Positions 43,485 to 54,404 of a stretch of 64,000 nucleotides of DNA are shown here, in pieces. The position numbers were made by a program, and so were the translations under genes. Positions within the stretch are counted from its first letter, which is position 1, and each line of letters begins with the position of its first letter. The notes beneath the pieces were generated by a model, which worked only from the letters and a program-made list of their open reading frames with translations, did not search any database and had not been told where the DNA came from. The stretch covers positions 868,001 to 932,000 of the forward strand of contig NW_022881614.1 of NCBI RefSeq assembly GCF_003369915.1, in the 5' to 3' direction. This DNA is from Drosophila miranda. Its lineage: Eukaryota; Arthropoda; Insecta; Diptera; Drosophilidae.

Positions 43485-45918
43485 CAGTGAAATGGGATTC
43501 ATAGTTCTGGTTCCCGGTGAACTGAGCTATCATAGTTTTCACTGTCCGGTTAGTTCGCTCCGTCGGGTTCTCCTGCGGCGTGTACGGGGCCGTGAACTGA
43601 TGCCGTACCCCCATCTGCTCCAAAAACCTCTTAAAAGCTCTACTGGTGAACTGGACGCCATTATCCGTGATCACCACCTTCGGCACGCCAAACCGGGACA
43701 CGATGCGCTTTCGGAACGCTTTCGTTAGTGCTTCTGCCGTGGCCTTTCTCAAGGGGACCAACTCGGTCCATTTTGAGAACCGATCCACCATCACCAATAA
43801 CATGGCATTCCCATGCTTTGACCTGGGCAGAGGACCCACGAAGTCGGCACACACCGTTGCCCACGGCTCCTCTGGCACTTGTGTCAGCATCTTCCCGGCC
43901 GCCTGCAGTTGACTTGGTTTGTAGCGTATGCAGCTTTCACACTTTCTCACGTATGTCCTCACATCTCGGTGCATCCCCGGCCAGTAGTATCGGGCGGCTA
44001 CTCGGGCCATCGTCCTTCTGCCGCCCGCGTGCCCCGCCTCCGGCGAGTCGTGATTCTCTCTTATAACTCTCTCTCTTAGATCCTTCGGTACGAATAACTT
44101 CCATGATGCTATCTCCTCTTCTCCAGCCCGGTGCGGGATGTGCCGGTATATCCGGCCTGCTTCCTCGACGTAATCCGGATATTTCCTCGGTTCCGTCCTC
44201 ATCCTCTCTTTGACCTTTTTAGTCCATCCGCACTCTGCCTCCGGTTCGTGTCCCTTTTCTGCTTCCGCCTCGGTGGTTCTCAGGCATCGCTCCGCCAATG
44301 GCTGTCGGGACAGTGCGTCCGCCACTACGTTCAGCGGCCCTTTCCTATATGCCACTTCGAAGTCGTATTGTTGTAGCTCCAGCGCCCACCTGGCGATCCT
44401 CCCTGTTGGGCTCTCGATGCTGTTCAACCATTTCAACGCCATGTGGTCCGTGACCACCTTGAAATGGTATCCCTCCAGATAGGGCTTTAGCTTTCTTATA
44501 GCCCATACAATGGCCAGACACTCCTTTTCAGTCGCCGAATAGTTCTTCTCTGCGCTATTCAGAGTCCTACTGGCGTATGAGATGACCCTCTCGCCCTTCT
44601 CCGTCTCTTGCGTCAGGATCGCCCCCAGTCCGTAGTCGCTGGCGTCCGTCTGGAGCACGAATTTCTTTGAGAAATCGGGGCATGCCAACACCGGATCTGC
44701 TGTCAGCCGACTTTTTACGTCCTCGAACGCTTGTTGCTGTTCCGTTGACCATTCCCACTTGGCCTTCTTCTTCAGCAAAGTGCTGAGGGGCTGCACCAAC
44801 GTGGCGAATCCCTTTACGAAACGCCGGTACCAGGAGGCCACGCCCAAGTATTGTCGTAGCTCTTTGACACTCGCTGGCGGCTGCAACTCCTTAATGGCCG
44901 CCACTTTCTCGGGATCGGTGCAGATTCCGTCTCCCGTTACCAAATGCCCCAGGTATCGTAGCTCCTTCCTAAAAAATTGACACTTGTCCACATTTAAGCG
45001 CAAGTTTGCGTTCTTCAACCGTCGAAAAACTTCTTCGAGGTTGCGCTTGTGCTCCTCCTCGGTACGGCCGATGACAATGATGTCGTCTTGGTACGCGAAC
45101 GCGTGTGGCATCATCTCGGGGCCTATCACCTGGTCCAATGCCCTCTGAAACGTAGCCGAGGCTGAGTGGAGTCCGAATGGCATCACCTTCCACTGGAACA
45201 GCCCTTTGCCGGGCACCGTGAACGCGGTGAACTTTCTACTGCCTTCCTCCAGTGGTATCTGCCAATATCCGTCCTTTAAGTCCAAGCCACTGATGAACCG
45301 TGCCTCCCTGAGCTGGGCCAAAATATAGTCTATTCTTGGCATGGGGTACGCATCCTTGATGGACTTCGCGTTTATCTGTCTGAAGTCCACGCATAATCTC
45401 CACTTTCCCGTCTTCTTTTTGACCATCACGATGGGTGAACTGTACGGGCTCTTCGATGGCTCAATACACCCTCTTTCCAGCAGTTCGTCAACCTGTTGGT
45501 TGATTTCGGCTTGCATCTTGGGATTTTTGGGATAGTAGCGCTGTTTGACCGGCTGTGCATCACTCATAGAGATCGTGTGTGTAGCTATGTTCGACACTCC
45601 CTTCAGTTCTCGGAACTCTTCCAACTCCTTTGCCAGGAAGTTTTCAACCGATCCCTCCTCCGCTCGCGTTCCGTCGGATGCGGGCTCGACAGACCTTCCC
45701 GTGTTCGCTACCACCGCCACTGACAGCCTCTCCTCCAACCGCCCCTGGCGGTGGCCTCTCGCCGGGATCACAATCCTGTGTCCCGCACAGGTCACCTCTG
45801 CTCCGACCGCGGTGAGGAAATCCCATCCCAGGACCAGCTCATCTATTACTCCGGGCAACACGAGAAGCGGGATTGTAACGATCTTGTCTGCCACTGCCTG
45901 TTGTTGGCTACAAACCAC
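43462..45918 (-). CDS. pol: Pol: partial protease, reverse transcriptase, RNase H, integrase core
   Basis: An open frame of 818 codons. It begins inside the protease after the missing active site (LVLGWDFL near residue 30). RT covers about residues 140-320, with WRLCVDFRQIN, GLDLKDGYWQIP, MPFGLHSA and the catalytic box AYQDDIIV at 276-279. RNase H follows with QTDASDYGLGAIL near 420. The integrase H2C2 finger (HDSPEAGHAG...CESC) and DDE core (ADFVGPLPRSKHG, ITDNGVQF, PQENPTER) come last. YQDD is unusual, as the other elements here have YLDD, YMDD and YVDD. A single-base frame change near 43485 separates this frame from the integrase C-terminus. Confidence 0.85.
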   Translation of the reverse strand: MVCSQQQAVADKIVTIPLLVLPGVIDELVLGWDFLTAVGAEVTCAGHRIVIPARGHRQGRLEERLSVAVVANTGRSVEPASDGTRAEEGSVENFLAKELEEFRELKGVSNIATHTISMSDAQPVKQRYYPKNPKMQAEINQQVDELLERGCIEPSKSPYSSPIVMVKKKTGKWRLCVDFRQINAKSIKDAYPMPRIDYILAQLREARFISGLDLKDGYWQIPLEEGSRKFTAFTVPGKGLFQWKVMPFGLHSASATFQRALDQVIGPEMMPHAFAYQDDIIVIGRTEEEHKRNLEEVFRRLKNANLRLNVDKCQFFRKELRYLGHLVTGDGICTDPEKVAAIKELQPPASVKELRQYLGVASWYRRFVKGFATLVQPLSTLLKKKAKWEWSTEQQQAFEDVKSRLTADPVLACPDFSKKFVLQTDASDYGLGAILTQETEKGERVISYASRTLNSAEKNYSATEKECLAIVWAIRKLKPYLEGYHFKVVTDHMALKWLNSIESPTGRIARWALELQQYDFEVAYRKGPLNVVADALSRQPLAERCLRTTEAEAEKGHEPEAECGWTKKVKERMRTEPRKYPDYVEEAGRIYRHIPHRAGEEEIASWKLFVPKDLRERVIRENHDSPEAGHAGGRRTMARVAARYYWPGMHRDVRTYVRKCESCIRYKPSQLQAAGKMLTQVPEEPWATVCADFVGPLPRSKHGNAMLLVMVDRFSKWTELVPLRKATAEALTKAFRKRIVSRFGVPKVVITDNGVQFTSRAFKRFLEQMGVRHQFTAPYTPQENPTERTNRTVKTMIAQFTGNQNYESHFTGMRNGQR

Positions 45919-46490
45919 ATGAGCGCCCGACCCTTTAGCAGCTCAGGCATGGCTCGCGGAATTAGATTCAACTCCAACCCGTACATGTCGGCTGACCACT
46001 CGATCTGTTCCAGGAACTCGAGTGGTTTCGCCGTTCCGTCGAACCGAAACGACCCCTCCCTGACCTGCTTGGCGACGTGGGCAAAACTCGAACTGGGCGG
46101 TCTCGTGGTTTGTTTATCGATTCCCCGTCGACGATCCTCCCCTGCTCTCCCTTCTTCCAATCCCTGTGGGTTTCTCGCGCCCCCTTGCTCCGGCTGTGCT
46201 GGCCTGGTTGGCCTCTCCCCACTCTCTGCCCGCGGTCGGCTAGGCGACCGGCTTTTCACCGGGACCGCCAGGCTCGCGATGAGCTCTTCTGGGGTCTCGG
46301 ACGGCCGTCTCCACAGCGTTACTTGCTCCGCACTCGCCGGCAGCGTCAGGCGCTCGTATGGATCCGCCCCGTCCTCCATTTGGGCCGCGGTCACGGCTCC
46401 TCCCGCCTTCATCTCCCAGGCCTCGAGCGCGTCCGCATACTCCGGTTCCTCTCCGTGTTTCTCTATCCACTCCTTGAAGATTCGGCGCAT
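45912..46490 (-). pseudogene. gag: Gag, C-terminally deleted
   Basis: The likely start is ATG 46490 (MRRIFKEWIEKHGEEP). The frame is open back into the LTR, so an upstream start is not excluded. The capsid-like segment FDGTAKPLEFLEQIEW to KGRALMWFVANN is present. The frame then runs directly into sequence that in another frame is the end of the protease. The C-terminal part of Gag, any zinc knuckle and the protease active site are therefore gone, with a deletion junction near 45900-45925. Confidence 0.7.
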
Positions 46491-46592
46491 CTCGGTCAGC
46501 GTGCCTTCCAATCGAAGACCGCACGCCCCAATACCGCACAATACGCCCAATACCGCCCTTCCCAAATGCACTTTGTCTTTTGCTTGTCGAGA

Positions 46593-46611
46593 GGCCCCAC
46601 GTTGGGCGCCA
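46593..46611 (-). promoter_or_regulatory. primer-binding site, tRNA-Lys
   Basis: The minus strand reads TGGCGCCCAACGTGGGGCC, two bases inside the 5' LTR. It is the exact complement expected for the 3' end of tRNA-Lys. Confidence 0.85.
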
Positions 46612-46613
46612 GT

Positions 46614-47573
46614 TGTAACGATCCGTTCTTTTCCCGTCTGATGCAGCTGGGCTGGCTCAGCGGTCGGTAGGCTCGCTGCAACAATATTTGTATGTTGCCC
46701 CGACGACAAGTAAGAAGGCACGGGTTGGGTCTTGTACTGGTATGCTAATATGCTTTATTGGTATCTTAAGTCTATCTTACGCTATTCCGACTCCGGTGCG
46801 GGTTCTCCGCGTGGTTCTCCTCTGTGGTTCGATGAGTGTGTCGCTCCCTGGGCCCCCCCACGGCGTCGCCGAGCGTGGCACCGCCGGCTCTACTGACTGG
46901 GGCTAGCGATTCTTGGCACGTGGCCCAAATCCGCCTCTCAGTCAGGCGCCTGACGCGTTCGCTCTCACTCGACTCCCTTGGCTTTGCGGCCCGAGGATGC
47001 CTCACTCCTGGTGGGATGCGCGTCAAGCGTGGCACCGTTGGTTCAAGGGATTGGGGTCTTTGGCTCTTGGCTGCACGCTCGAGTCCGCCTCTCGACCCTC
47101 ACACAACGTGTTCGCTTTCTAACGCTCTTTTCCCTTCGCTTGGTCTCCCTCTTGTCGCTCACTGTGCACTTCACTCTTGCTAGCTCCGTTTGCTGACTGT
47201 CCCTTGTTCCTGGTCGCGGCCCTCCTCTTATAGGCTCGCTTCTGCGTCAGCGCCGCCGATGCCGCCTGGCGCTAACGGCACTTTCCGCCATGCGGTGCCC
47301 GTATTTTTCCATCGGCGTTCCTTCATTCCCTTGTCGCTTTCCAACGGGACCTGGCTGGTGGCGTGATCTCATGACCATATTTGGTCATGCGCTGGGCCAC
47401 TGCCGGCCCGATCCCGTCATCCCGCGGCTATCTCTCCAGGGGTCCTCCCCTCTCATCTTGGGTCCCCGGGAGAGCTCTCCTCGGGAATTCGCCGCCTCCG
47501 GATATCCCCGGATAACGGCCGTTAGCGCTTAACCCTGCACTGCCCCCTACGTGTGGGAATACCTTTCCTCACA
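46614..47573 (-). repeat. 5' LTR, complete (960 bp)
   Basis: Begins TGTAACG next to the primer site and ends CTTTCCTCACA. Its right edge is inferred from the TG/CA rule, since the other LTR is truncated. Confidence 0.85.
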
Positions 47574-49410
47574 ATACATATGTACATATGTGTGTTCCAA
47601 TAATATTCGATAGGAAATGTTCAATGACAGCAAAACGATTGATTCGATTTGTCTTGAGGTATTTCTCTGCTGATAGTATGTTCGAGCATGAGTCACTCCA
47701 CTCCTAAACGTTGCCATACAAAATGTAATAATTTGAGGTCCGGTCTAGCTCCTGGTGTGCCTTCCGGGTCTTCATCCCCATTCTAATTCCCATCCCCATC
47801 CGAGCATGCTCTGGATTGCCCCAATAAACTGTCATCAAGTTAATTGCCCAAATGTCCGTAAAAACAAGGGCGTGTGTGTCTGTTATGTTCCCCCGATCTC
47901 AAGCGGGAGGGATGGACATCGAATCAAATTGAATTAAATCGCGGGAATCATCACCATACCGTTCTTCCCGGCATTCCATTCGCGGCACACGCACACACAA
48001 AAGCCGACAAATTGCCATTGGACGGGACTGTCCAAAATGTATATCCATTATGTAAGTCAAATATTGTGTGTTAAATGCTTAACACGCCTATTGGAAATAC
48101 TACGCTGTAAGACAATATCCAGACACCGCAAACGTTGCGTAAGTTCCCCCTTTCCCCCCCATATCAGCAACAAGGTGTCCACCCAATCCGATACGATCCA
48201 AACCAAGACAAACCAAACCAAAGCAAAACCAAAGCAGAGCATGGCGAAAAAGCATAATCAAATGTGTGGCAACAACGCTTAAGAGACAGTTTAGTCAACT
48301 CCCAGGTTCTCTTAACGATGGCAATTTTTTGAGGTTTTTCATTGTGTTTTCTTCTCTTCTTTAGCTTTTCCTTCTTTTGGCATATCATTTTGTTTACTCG
48401 GCAATTTCCGCAAAAGTTTCTTTGGTGTTTACATTTCGGTTTTTATGAATGATTTCAAAATTAGATATGCTACGTTGAACCACTAAATGCTAAAGAGAGA
48501 ATTTCTAGTTTCGGGGGAACCACAGAAAATTAAGACCCTGTACTATGTCTGTCCTATATGTATCTTTCATTCTGCATTTTATTGTGATTCATCTTACATA
48601 CAAATGTACATATATGTACATATATTTATTCTATGGTCCATATCTAATCTAAAGTTTCCTTTCACTTCATTTGGTCAAGCAAACAGCTCTCTGAATCAGA
48701 GTCTGAGATGGAAATGTTAATTTCACAGTGATTCATGCGGTGTGGTCTCTGTTCTGAGCGATTCTTGGTGAATATAATCCACACCATATATGTACATTTA
48801 TTCATTCGGATTTATATAGGTACATATGTATGTATGTACGAGTATGCACAGACTTTCGCTTTCAATTTCATTTGTTTCTTCTGCCGATTTAGCTTTGGCT
48901 GCCTCACGTTCCAATTACACAGCCAAAACCGTTGGACTAACAATTAACATTTACATTTCAATTGCAAGTCGTGCAGCAAGTTTTGTGGCTCTTGATCATC
49001 ATGGCTCATGGCACAGGTGGAGGGGGATGGACGGGGTGTGGGACTGGTCAGCATTTCATTGAAATTCCAAGAGCTACGTCACATGATTATAATACTCTTA
49101 TGTGATCGCAGTGCAAAGCTCTTCCAGAGCCGAAAACGCAGAGACAACACGCTCCACACACCATTTCTTATGCCAAATATTTTTAGAGATTTTGTTTACC
49201 ATTTGTGAGAGAGATGCGTAGATGAACAGTATACAAGGCAGAGTTTGAGGTAGAAACATTTTGGTGAGTAAAGTATTCGAAAAGAGTGGAAAACAATGGG
49301 GATCAAACGGAAATAAATCTGCAAGTGATTCCGAATTCGGGTGAATGTCTGTTTCATGGATTCTTTCTGATTACCAGATACCTATTTCGAAGTATGTATG
49401 TAAAGGACAG
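47574..49410. other. intergenic, no gene supported
   Basis: AT-rich sequence with no supported coding region or mobile element. Short plus- and minus-strand frames are chance openings. Confidence 0.4.
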
Positions 49411-49685
49411 TGTATCAAGCAGTTAACACTATCCCATCTAAATTAACATTTGAACTTAAGATACCATCGATAAGATCTAACCGATATAACCAGACTTAAC
49501 CGATGTTTAAAAGACCTAACCGATAAGGGGTTATCGATATGAGAGTCGGTTGTTGGAAGTAGAAGCAGAAAGGTGAACAAAAAGTCGGAAGAACAGACTC
49601 ATTAATTGCACATCTTAAATTATACACTTTGTACTCTTTTTCGAAAAACACTATTAATAAACGATACATTATTATTAATCTTACA
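49411..49685 (+). repeat. putative 5' LTR of the third element (275 bp)
   Basis: Bounded by TG and CA, with the primer site two bases on. It contains several CTAACCGATA-like repeats (49475-49540). There is no second copy in the window to confirm the edges. Confidence 0.6.
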
Positions 49686-49687
49686 TT

Positions 49688-49703
49688 TGGGGGCTCGTCC
49701 GCG
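49688..49703 (+). promoter_or_regulatory. primer-binding site, tRNA-Pro-like
   Basis: TGGGGGCTCGTCCGCG directly after the LTR resembles the primer site complementary to tRNA-Pro. The last bases differ from the usual form. Confidence 0.6.
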
Positions 49704-50175
49704 TCGAATACAGAGCTCGGAGTGTGTGAAAAAGAAAAACAGAAGAAAGCAGAAGCTGATGCCAGAAGAGGATTGTTGAAAAGTTGTTAAAGTTGTTGTT
49801 TGTAGCTACATAAAGTTGTAAAGTTGTTGTTGGTGGCTATAAACATTAAGTTGAACAATCCAAATTCTGTGAGCATAACAGTAGACACGGAGTTTAATAA
49901 AAGATCGGTCGTTTAATTCGGTTGTAAAATGTTGAAATTCATTGTCGCGCCGCAGCGTCGCCTTGTCCGTGCGCAGTACATACATAAGCAGAAAAAACAC
50001 GCACAGACACGTTGTGTGTGATACACACTTATAAACAGAAAAGACAAGCACTCGTCGGGTACACAGACAGAAGTCGAAAAGAGCCGCAAAATGATGCAAA
50101 CACCGCCGCCGCTGCACTGGAAAGAGAGAGAAGGAAGAAGCTGTACCAGGAACGTCGCGCCCTAGTGCAAACGAG

Positions 50176-52218
50176 ATGGAAGATTTAGAAAATGCGGAAA
50201 ACAATACTGATGATAAGATTGATCAAATGATAAAGTTGCTAAGTTTTAAAGTGCTTTGCGATGAGCAACGAGAAATGAAGATCGCTCCAGATAATTTTAC
50301 AAAAGTTGTGAGCGATTGTGATGGAAAATCGGTTCCCATAGAAAAATGGTTTGAGATATTCGAAAAAAATGCCGACGCATATGAGCTTACTGAAAAGCAA
50401 AAGTATGTGCAGGCCAGAGGAAAAATGACCGGTGCAGCTAAGCTTTTCCTTGAAGCTGAATGCGTGTGCACCTATGAGAAACTCAAGAACGTATTATTGG
50501 ATGAATTCACATGAAGCTATAACAGTGCAGACATTCATAAGCTGCCGCAAGAAAGAAAGAGGAAGAGTAGTGAGTCGATGCACGAGTACTTGCTGCAGAT
50601 GAGAAAAATAGCAGCAGTCGGACATGTTGAAGACGCGGCTGTTATAAGCCATATTGTGAACGGTCTGGACATAAGAAAAGAGTATAAGTATGCCATGTAT
50701 CGCTGTAAGACCTTCAGGGCCTTGAAAGAAGAGTTCTATATCTATGATCGTTTGAACATATCGGAGAAGAAGGGCAATAACGAACAGCATAAAACGAGTT
50801 TCAAGCAGCAAAGTGGGCAAAGCGGTAAAAAAGAATATTGCTAGAACTGTGGATCAGGAGAACACGAACGCAAAGACTGCAAAGCCGAAACGAAGTGTTT
50901 TAAGTGCAATCAGAATGGTCACATTTCGCGTAACTGTCCTTATGAAGCTGATAAAGTTGATAAAGTTCGCGTCATTTTGGATCGCAGTCGCATGAAAAAA
51001 ATTCAAATAAACGGCATTGTAGTTGACTGTCTTGTGGATACAGGGTCAGATGTAACCATAAACAAAAAGAGTATGTTGAAGACCATGAAAAACGTTAAAC
51101 TTTTGAAGTGCACAACTATGTTGCGCGGTCTGGGTCAGATATCAACAAAGCCTGTTGGATACTTTAATGCAGAAGTTACCGTGGATAAGTTGCAGACCAC
51201 ACAGAAGTTTTTAGTAGTCCCCAGTAGCCAGATTGATTTCGACGCACTTTTGGGGCATGATTTCATTAAAAAGTTCCGTTTCGTCGCTGATATGCAAGGA
51301 TACACGTTTTTGAAGCATGACGCAGATCCTGTGCCAACAGATGAGCATGCTCTTATATATAATGTAACTGAAGAGTCATCCTTTGTAGCTCCACCGCAAT
51401 ATCGAAAAGACGTTGAACAGATGATAAGAAACAGTTACCAAATGCCCACAGAAGTTGCAAAGCAGTCTCCAATTCAACTGAAGATAGTTCCCGACGGAGT
51501 AATCAAGCCGTTTCATCACTCACCGAGTCGGTTATCAATCGTGCGCAAGTCGTCTTCAAATGTAGCGAGCAGAGTTGTCGTCGTGAAGAAAAAAGATGGT
51601 ACACTTAGAGTTTGCGTAGACTACAGGAAGTTAAACAGCATGGAATTGCTGGACTGCTTCCCAGTCCCGATCATGGAGGAAGTCTTGGAAAAGCTGCAGT
51701 CGGCTAAGTGGTTTACCATAATGGACCTTGAAATCGGATTTTTCCATGTGCCTATGGAAGAGAAAAGCAAGTCGTATACGGCCTTTGTTACAAAGGAGGG
51801 ATTATTCGAGTTTAATAAAGCGCCAGCTGCGTTCATTCGGTTCGTAAGCTATATTTTTCAATAATTAATCAACTCTGACATTATGCAGCTTTATATGGAC
51901 GACATAATTGTATACGCCGCGTCGCCCGAGGTATGCATGAGGAAGACGAAGTTGGTCCTGGAGACAGCTGCGCAGTTTGGCCTAAAGATCAAGTGGAAGA
52001 AATGTAGCTTCATGCAGCCACGCTTTAGCTTTCTGGGCCATATCATTGAGGACGGGAGAATCTGGCCCGGCAAAGAGAAGACAGCAGCTGTCAGTCGGTT
52101 TGCTACGCCCAAAGACATTAAAGCATTATTCAGCTGCAAAGAGTATTCGACATTTCAACGGGAAGGAGTCCAATTTTTGAATCACTGTTGGGTGTACTTC
52201 TCGGTCTCATCAAATTGA
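50176..52218 (+). pseudogene. gag-pol: Gag-Pol single frame with three point stops, RT incomplete
   Basis: All pieces lie in one frame from ATG 50176. Gag has KWFEIFEKNADAYEL and SMHEYLLQMRKIAAVGH. Two zinc knuckles follow (NCGSGEHERKDC and CFKCNQNGHISRNC, 50848-50940), then protease LVDTGSDVTI (about 51030) and RT with LRVCVDYRKLN, FTIMDLEIGFFHV and LYMDDIIVYA (about 51892). Stops at 50512 (TGA), 50842 (TAG) and 51862 (TAA) each need a single base change from a sense codon, and there is no frameshift. Gag and Pol in one frame without a shift site is itself a family trait. RT ends early and RNase H and integrase are absent. Confidence 0.85.
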
Positions 52219-53774
52219 GCGTTTCCCTGACAAATAAGATTCGCAGCTCTGGAAAAAAGTGTAAACCCACCCCTAAATGTACATAGTTTCGCGGCAGAGC
52301 AGACGGCGTGCAATGTACTCTTTGTAGGTCAGTGATGGGGCTGCTTGGGGCTGGGGTGTGGTATGCATGGGTATGCCTGGTTCTGGTTGCAGACGACGTC
52401 GCCACCGCTTTCGTCATGCGTCGCGTGCCAGGCGTTTTGCTTAATGTGATTAAAACAAAAGCGACAGACAGCCAACAAACAAGTAAAGTGCAGTCGGTGC
52501 TAAAGGAAAAATCAAAGAAGCTAAAGTTTGTTGCACCCTTACGAAACGTTGGTTGGGTGGGGGCCAGATCTAAAATGTTTTGCATGTTCCTTTGCACTCG
52601 GCGAATCCTAACGGACAACTACAACTTGCATTCAAATGTAGGCGCATATAATTGACTGGGTGCTATTTGGTTAGAGGGCTATAAGATAAGGAACCCCATT
52701 CTCTGGTTCCCTGGCTTGCATTCCATAATTTATGATATCTTATACCGTTGCTGCTAGGCCATAGAGATAAGCTTATAAATAACTCTCCAATTTACAAATA
52801 CAGCTGCTCTGCATATTGGTGTATGTACATGAATATGCGTACGAACATGAGAATGTGTGAATGTATGCAAAGAACGGGTTAAATTTTACAAACAAACTTA
52901 CCTTTAAGCGGGTTTCAGATATAAGTTGTTGCTGCTTTCTGAGTGAAATTCTCGTTCGATTCGATTGTCGGTGATTTGATATTAGTTAATTCTTTTATAC
53001 ATAGAGGGAAGGGAAGTGGAGAATACAGGCAGGTTCCAAAAGAGTTCCCAGAAGACGCGGGCTTCTCTTTCACGCAGGAATTTTTAATGTGTTTTGTGCA
53101 AACGGATGATCGCGAATAAATGCAAAGGTTTAGTGTAAAAGGAGCCGAAAAAAACTACAATAAATAACAAATTTGACCACACTACACCAGAACTCTCACT
53201 CACATCACGCACACAACCACATAAAGAGCAATACGCGCATAGATTTGTATTATTACTTCGTTTCCCGCTGCTTGTTTTCTTAGCACATCTCACTATGATT
53301 GTTGCCTGGGAGAGGGACTAACGCTGCAACATTTTTATGATCTGCGAATCGATGGATTTTCGTTGCAAACTTCGAGAAGCAACAAAATTTACTTGACTTA
53401 GCTGCTAGCGATGGACTGTGGAAAAATTTCACGAGCTTCCCTGTGATATTTCAGTATCGAGTGCTAGAGGTGAGAAAACATCGATATTAATTTTATAATC
53501 AACAACAGCATCGATATTGAGAAACTGCCACCACCAGCGATCAGCTGTCGCGACTTATCGAAGCACTGCCAACTCAATTGAGGAATAAAACAAAGTAATC
53601 TTTATATTATATTTGTGTGGTGTGGGAGATTTTCCCGTGGACGGCCGTTTTGAAGATCGGCGGCGCCCTTTGCTGTGGCCCACTACTCCCCCCTGCCCCA
53701 GCCCCCAGACCACCCCAGAGATGCTCTACACGGACTGTTTATCAACAAGTAAGTGGCACAAGAGAAAATCGCTG
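52219..53774. other. intergenic; promoter-like TATCGATA-type sites near 53490-53520
   Basis: No gene is supported. Two ATCGATATT motifs (53491 and 53511) resemble the DRE core promoter element, and an ATG at 53721 followed by a GTAAGT donor (53749) could be a relic first exon (MLYTDCLST). I cannot name the gene. Confidence 0.35.
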
Positions 53775-53905
53775 AAACTGGCCTGGAAACTGGGACCCAC
53801 ACTGGCTACCAGCAACACCATCGTCCTAAAGCCAGCCGATGGCTGGTTTCGGTAAAGCCGGCGCTGCCCTGGCCAATCACGCAGATGTCGATAAAGACGT
53901 GCCCC
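53775..53905 (+). pseudogene. aldehyde dehydrogenase gene fragment
   Basis: AWKLGPTLATSNTIVLKPAD is the NAD-binding segment of class 1/2 aldehyde dehydrogenases. In another frame, after a gap that would hold about 30 residues, comes GFGKAGAALANHADVDK from the same fold. The rest of the enzyme is not found nearby, so this is a relic with an internal deletion and frameshift. Sequences up to 54370, with splice-like sites (54076 GTGAGT, 54146 CAG), are probably relics of another gene I do not recognise. Confidence 0.7.
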
Positions 53906-54404
53906 AGCTATGACAGACTGCCCGAATATGCCGCTGCCGGTGTCCAGCCCAGGGGAAGCTCTCTCTCCTATTCAGCTGTGTTCTAAAACATTGCATCTTT
54001 TAGCTTCGGGCCCGAGTCGCTGGCAATGAGCGTGTGAAGCTGCAGCTAGGAGAGTTTCAGTGTCCCATCAACAAGGTGAGTGGAAAGACACGATATCTGC
54101 CCAAATATCTAAAAATCACTGCATACTGAAATGTATTCTCGCAGTGAAGCACGCCGTCAAGCATTCCCTTTTAAAGAATTAAAAAATTCAATAGAGAACC
54201 TGCTGGACATTGCATTCGAGGTGCAACGCGACCGAGCTGCGGATGAAGATGGAGCGAAAAGACTCTGGACGAGTGTGTCAGGATACCACCTTCCACAATG
54301 CCTTCTACAAGGACACCAGACAGCTCGCCTACTTGCGTACCCAGCCGCGAGGAAAGTGAGGAGCTGAGTTAAAGGTTGAGCTGGCCAACGATGTCTGCTG
54401 AAAC

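Larger units (their letters stand above)
38119..47573 (-). mobile_element. second Ty3/gypsy-type LTR retrotransposon, with extra third ORF
   Basis: LTR copies at 38119-39010 and 46614-47573 (TGTAACG start, CTCACA end) flank about 7.6 kb read on the minus strand: primer site, shortened gag fused to a partial protease, RT-RNase H-integrase, then a 740-codon frame where env would be. The LTR copies differ at only about four places in 892 bp, so the insertion is young. The 3' LTR lacks its last 68 bp, replaced by an INE-1 fragment (39011-39473). Flanking bases are TTAC on the left and ATAC on the right, which would be an imperfect 4-bp target duplication. The base composition of the internal part is much richer in G+C than the surrounding DNA. 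Confidence 0.88.
49411..52150 (+). mobile_element. third Ty3/gypsy-type element, 5' LTR present, truncated in RT
   Basis: A putative 5' LTR (49411-49685; TGTATCAAGC start, CTTACA end) is followed by TTTGGGGGCTCGTCC, a tRNA-Pro-like primer site. A leader and one long gag-pol frame come next. Homology stops just after the RT palm (KDIKALFSC near 52135), and I find no second LTR. The element therefore lost its 3' half. Family not assigned. Confidence 0.8.
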
